Of a DNA stretch of 64,000 bases, positions 60,815-64,000 are shown one piece after another. Origin of the DNA: Skeletonema tropicum (lineage: Eukaryota; Bacillariophyta; Thalassiosirophyceae; Thalassiosirales; Thalassiosiraceae). How positions within the stretch are numbered: position 1 is the first letter of the stretch; each line of letters starts with the position of its first letter. The notes under the pieces are model-generated. The model was not told the DNA's origin. It saw nothing but the letters and a program-made list of their open reading frames with translations, and made no database searches. Where the stretch lies: NCBI GenBank assembly GCA_037178625.1, contig CM074134.1:1550001-1614000 (forward strand). Direction: 5' to 3'. The translations under genes were made by a program, and so were the position numbers.

Positions 60815-62926
60815 TTACGCTGCTCTGCACTCCATGAACGGGGGCCCCGAGGGCCGATGAAGGGCGCACATGATCAAGAAGAGATTACCCATATGTTCGG
60901 TAGCTTGCGTTTTAGTCGAATCAAATATATGATTACGTGACGATGGCCGTGATGATGCATTTCGTTCACTCTGCCACGAATGACCTCGTACTAGAAGAAG
61001 ATGCAAATTCTGCATAATAGCTGCTGGATTCTTTCGTTTGAACCCCTCTCCAATGTTAACGATCATTCGCGGCGCAATGCCGGAACAAATGGCGTGCATA
61101 GTTTCTGGCGGCGTCAAATGATAGATGGAGTCAACGGGATTCCCCGTAGGTATGGTATCAAATGCGTTGATAATATTGTGCTTTGACGCCGCCTGAAGTG
61201 CATTCATGTCATTGTTGTTCTTCATTTGATCTATATCAGATTTACGAATCATAGTACATGTTGCATCTGGATCAATAAAACTTTCTTTCGAGCAACTGCA
61301 GTCCCGATATGGGCATTGCACGTTCCAAGCATTGTAGCTACCTAGTAAACTATTGTTACCAGATATATCTCCAACCATGATGTGTATCCAGACTTTGACA
61401 CTCACATCCTTCCCCATCACTCGCAACGGAATCCCGCCCCTCTTATTGACATCCTCCAACTGCCGAAGAGCATTTGATAGACAGACGTGTTCGTCTTGGC
61501 ATTTCTGCGCAGACGTTATGTCCAGTCCAATTGAGCTATCTGCTGTTTTATTTGTGCCGGAATCCAGATTTGGTACATAGGCCAGTACATCCCAAAATTT
61601 GCATTGAGCTCGCGCGGCTTTATTAAACAATGTCAGGGTGAACATAATTGGTGATACTGCCAGACTCCCATGCCTATCAGCATGACTTTTGTCGTAGAAG
61701 ACGACCAATCCACACGGAAATGCATTGACACATTCACAGCAATAATGGTCGACTGCAATTGGCCATTGTTTCCCTGTGTGGATTTCATCATAAAATGCAT
61801 TGTCTTCAAATGTACTGCTACGAATTGGCTTGCCTGTAAAAATATCATAGTTCGCTGCGAAATTGTCTTGTTGCATCAGCAGCGGATTCCGAAGCATCTT
61901 CGACAGAACAGCCTGGATGTCAAACACTGGCACAGTGACTGTTGGGGTTGACAAAGTCGCGACGGGAACTTCAATCAGTTTTGGTCGAAGAGAACTGTAA
62001 TTAAACGCTTCTTCGCATTGTTTATGCAGTGCCTGGCGTTTTGGGATTTTCTGTCCAAAGTTGTAACCAGTATCTGCTAGGTCACCAATGAATCGCACAA
62101 TATCATCATAAAGAGAGAGGTCAACGCTATGGTTTTCTAACAGTTCCATGAGTTTGATGCCTGCTGCAGTACATGGTGCGACGGTGCCGTCGAAACGAAT
62201 GGATTTGTCGCGATCGAATTCGTTTAAAATGGGAAAGATTGGTGGCAAGGTCGGCGCAGCAGTTGCTGAGTGGACATTTGCATTATATTCTGACTTTGCA
62301 ATCGTCATATCGTCCTCATCCTCACGTTCATCATCATGGAATGCCTCATCCTCATCATTGACAGCGTTGGTCGCATCGGAACCAAACGTGATAGAGCAGT
62401 CATCCTCATTGTCATTGGTCGCATCGGAACCAAACGTGATAGAGCAGTCATCCTCATTGTCATTTTCACTGTCGTCGTTGTAGTAAGGGGTAGTACCCTC
62501 CATCTCATCGTCAGCCATGGTGCTGCGCTGGTTGTCATTGTTTGCACTATTACTAGAACTGTTAGTACTTGTAGTCGTCGTTGTGGTAGTCGTCATTTGT
62601 CTCAGTTGGGAGACATAGCTGGCCTTATGCGCGGTGTGGCGTTGCTCCACAACTGAGCCCTCTACAGCTGCCTTTTGACTTGTGATCCACTGTCGTTGTT
62701 GATGCATAGAAGAGTCCTGTTGCAAGTTCATTGCAGAGTGGTGAGTGTCTGCAATTGCTGCTGCCGAGTTGTGATACACTCTTTGGGTCGACACGTGTTT
62801 CTGAAATTTGATACATTGCCGCACATGACGGCCATATGCTCTGGGGCCGAAGGAGTTGCCACAAACACATGTTCGCTGCTGTTGTTGGGACGACGGCTTC
62901 TTCTTGCGTTTGTTGGTTGACTTCAT
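60815..62926 (-). CDS. Large DNA transposase, 5' half (3' truncated)
   Basis: The first ATG is at 62926, giving 703 residues; the longer frame begins with a TTG triplet at 62944, not used here. The N-terminus is basic with a CxC...H...C zinc finger (C20, C22, H34, C38). Then come Gln/Ser/Thr-rich sequence and an acidic stretch with a perfect 16-residue tandem duplication (about residues 155-186). Candidate catalytic parts are D412 in VFYDKSHADRHG, D520 in IMVGDISGNN, a CPYRDCSC knuckle (about 538-545), TPPETMH (about 605-611), and E677 in ATEHMGNLFLIMC. This arrangement resembles the Plavaka/CACTA-type large transposases; the exact family is uncertain. The frame runs into the left arm of the inverted repeat and ends with about 14 arm-derived residues (RPSGPPFMECRAA) instead of the normal C-terminal half. 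That half appears to be at 55659-56985. The gene looks interrupted by the 3.9-kb insertion. Confidence 0.72.
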   Translation of the reverse strand: MKSTNKRKKKPSSQQQQRTCVCGNSFGPRAYGRHVRQCIKFQKHVSTQRVYHNSAAAIADTHHSAMNLQQDSSMHQQRQWITSQKAAVEGSVVEQRHTAHKASYVSQLRQMTTTTTTTTSTNSSSNSANNDNQRSTMADDEMEGTTPYYNDDSENDNEDDCSITFGSDATNDNEDDCSITFGSDATNAVNDEDEAFHDDEREDEDDMTIAKSEYNANVHSATAAPTLPPIFPILNEFDRDKSIRFDGTVAPCTAAGIKLMELLENHSVDLSLYDDIVRFIGDLADTGYNFGQKIPKRQALHKQCEEAFNYSSLRPKLIEVPVATLSTPTVTVPVFDIQAVLSKMLRNPLLMQQDNFAANYDIFTGKPIRSSTFEDNAFYDEIHTGKQWPIAVDHYCCECVNAFPCGLVVFYDKSHADRHGSLAVSPIMFTLTLFNKAARAQCKFWDVLAYVPNLDSGTNKTADSSIGLDITSAQKCQDEHVCLSNALRQLEDVNKRGGIPLRVMGKDVSVKVWIHIMVGDISGNNSLLGSYNAWNVQCPYRDCSCSKESFIDPDATCTMIRKSDIDQMKNNNDMNALQAASKHNIINAFDTIPTGNPVDSIYHLTPPETMHAICSGIAPRMIVNIGEGFKRKNPAAIMQNLHLLLVRGHSWQSERNASSRPSSRNHIFDSTKTQATEHMGNLFLIMCALHRPSGPPFMECRAA
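60842..60858. other. GC-rich hairpin at the inner end of the left arm
   Basis: GGCCCCGAGGGCCGAT: a 5-bp stem (GGCCC/GGGCC) with loop CGA, followed by GA then T. The same bases in reverse complement begin the right arm at 63310. Identity between the arms stops here, marking the element end. Confidence 0.6.
62369..62464. repeat. Perfect 48-bp tandem duplication in the transposase
   Basis: Two identical 48-bp units, 62369-62416 and 62417-62464 (each starting GGTCGCATCGGAACC), encode on the minus strand NDNEDDCSITFGSDAT twice. It is in frame, in an acidic linker, and very recent since no substitution separates the copies. Confidence 0.95.
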
Positions 62927-63309
62927 TGTCGGGATTAAGATCAATGTTAATAAGACAGCTTACAGTGATGAATAAATGATATAGGAATGCTGAAGCATGT
63001 GAAAGGAATGTGAAATGCGCCCTCATGCCCTCCAACGCACACCCAACGCATTGATCTTGTTGCTGTAGAAATTTGAAAAATAGGTACTTATTCCTACATA
63101 AATAGTGCGAATCCTGGGAGAAAGGCGAACCATGAAGTTATCGGATATATCGTTTCAAATCAGCAATGCAATCAGAATGCTCATTTTATGCAATCGGTCG
63201 TTACATGAACCTACATAATCATAGGTGATGGCCGCTCCACTCAGCAAAAGGTTGACACAGATGATGTCGTCATTCACCACCCCACCAGACGCAAAGAAGC
63301 GGCGGCGTG
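62927..63309. other. Upstream region of the transposase 5' half
   Basis: About 380 bp between the transposase ATG and the right arm. It should hold the transposase promoter and leader on the minus strand. No clear TATA box or conserved site was found, and no gene. Confidence 0.5.
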
Positions 63310-64000
63310 ATCGGCCCTCGGGGCCCCCGTTCATGGAGTGCAGAGCAGCGTAATAGGGGGCCGCAGGTGCCCTTCTATTACAGGTGGGAAAATTCATTAT
63401 TTTTCACCCCCATTATTCTACAGAGTTATAGGTAGGAATCAGTACATGTGTTTTTTAGTGAGAAGGTTTACTTTAGGGACACGTAGAGTCCTCGGTAGAG
63501 ACTACCGGCGTAGGATCTGTATGTGTTCCTATGTAGAAAGCAAGAAGTACCTGTTGAAAGCGAGAAATTGACTGTACTAGATGCGCTTTTTGAGCATCTA
63601 AATCGGTCTGTACGAGAAAGAAATACAGGTTTTACACGGGCGTTAGTCGATTTAGTTTTTGTCTTTCTTCGTCACGAGAAAATGTCTTTTTGTAAAACTG
63701 TGCTTGATATATCGAATCGTGCGCTTGCAGATGTTTTACTGATCACCAGATGCAGACGCTTAATTGAGTTGTTGTATTCTTTGTGTTGAGAAAGTGTCTG
63801 TTTTGTAAAACTGTGCAGTGATCAATTTTACTAATCACCAGATGAAGATCCTGCGAAGTAATCACTTGGGATTTCATGATCCTTCTTCGCTTCTTTCCAC
63901 TTCTTGTTCGGGTTGGTTATGATGTTGGTAATCCTGGTTGTCAGGTCTGTCCTGTCTTTGATGAAATTGCCCTTGATTGCTGCTGCGTACGATGTTTCTG
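63310..64000. repeat. Inverted repeat, right arm (continues beyond the window)
   Basis: Reverse complement of 60171-60858. It starts at ATCGGCCCTCGG, directly next to unrelated GGCGGCGTG. It includes the reversed 3' end of a second PIF1-like helicase copy: the stretch from about 63753 to 64000 is the complement of the helicase tail, minus strand, 5' part off-window. The 64000 end still aligns, so the arm is truncated by the window. Confidence 0.93.
63753..64000 (-). pseudogene. 3' end of a second helicase-element copy (partial)
   Basis: The complement of this stretch matches the last part of the helicase exon at 60171-60425, with a few base changes. Only the basic C-terminal tail is inside the window, with no catalytic motif. 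Whether the rest is intact cannot be judged here. Confidence 0.6.

Larger units (their letters stand above)
60171..60858. repeat. Inverted repeat, left arm (about 690 bp)
   Basis: It matches the reverse complement of 63310-64000 almost base for base, including CATCATACGC/GCGTACGATG at the outer side and ATCGGCCCTCGGGGCCCCCG at the inner end. Only scattered substitutions were seen. The alignment reaches the window edge, so the true arm is longer. It contains the helicase 3' end, about 430 bp of non-coding sequence, and the last codons of the minus-strand transposase frame. Confidence 0.93.

Noticed and set aside
62927..62944. Transposase start at 62944
   Set aside because: The triplet there is TTG. 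The first ATG in frame is at 62926 and gives a natural basic N-terminus.
1..64000. tRNA, rRNA or telomeric repeats
   Set aside because: I found no cloverleaf-like B-box context, no rRNA core sequences, and no runs of TTAGGG-type repeats on reading both strands.

Overview
The window looks like nuclear DNA from a eukaryote. The proteins found are eukaryotic transposon types, two reading frames are cut by short GT-AG introns with pyrimidine-rich acceptors, and no bacterial gene organisation is seen. A single-celled alga such as a diatom is my best guess, from the short introns and the style of the PIF1-like helicase and large transposase. That is an inference only, because there is no rRNA, tRNA or housekeeping gene to test it.

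Positions 1-48586 (76% of the window) are one satellite array. The monomer is 30 or 32 bp, built on the 20-base core GATGCCCAGTGCTAGATATC. Twenty diverged monomers form a regular 611-bp higher-order repeat (HOR), present about 79 times. The array has three blocks: + orientation (1-17554), inverted (17555-35330) and + again (35331-48586). Nested duplications of one, two and four HORs (about 0.61, 1.2 and 2.45 kb) show recent amplification. Apart from one AT-rich stretch of about 24 bp at 40316-40339, I saw no foreign sequence and no believable gene in it.

The array ends sharply at 48586 and is followed by about 1.2 kb of non-coding DNA with short repeats. Next comes a very large + strand gene (49831-55587). 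It starts with a degenerate Ulp1/C48-like cysteine protease domain, has an acidic lysine-rich linker, and ends with a Cys-His-Asp arrangement that resembles a second papain-like fold. Its first 170 codons are spread over two frames.

From 55659 to the right edge the DNA is a nest of mobile elements. A large transposase on the minus strand is split. Its 5' half (zinc finger and the D, D, E candidates) lies at 60815-62926 and its 3' half at 55659-56985, in the same order and orientation. The 3.9 kb between them carries, on the + strand, an unrecognised two-exon gene (58356-59136) and the C-terminal part of a PIF1-like helicase (59256-60425). The right end of that stretch (about 60171-60858) is repeated almost perfectly, inverted, at 63310-64000 and continues off the window. 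Two copies of one helicase-bearing element, facing each other, therefore appear to flank the transposase 5' half. Both shared ends carry a GC-rich GGCCC hairpin and lie next to the same A/T dinucleotide.

Several commonly called starts in this stretch are not ATG. I moved the transposase start to an internal ATG (62926), and treat the long frame at 50254-55587 as the continuation of a gene that starts upstream.
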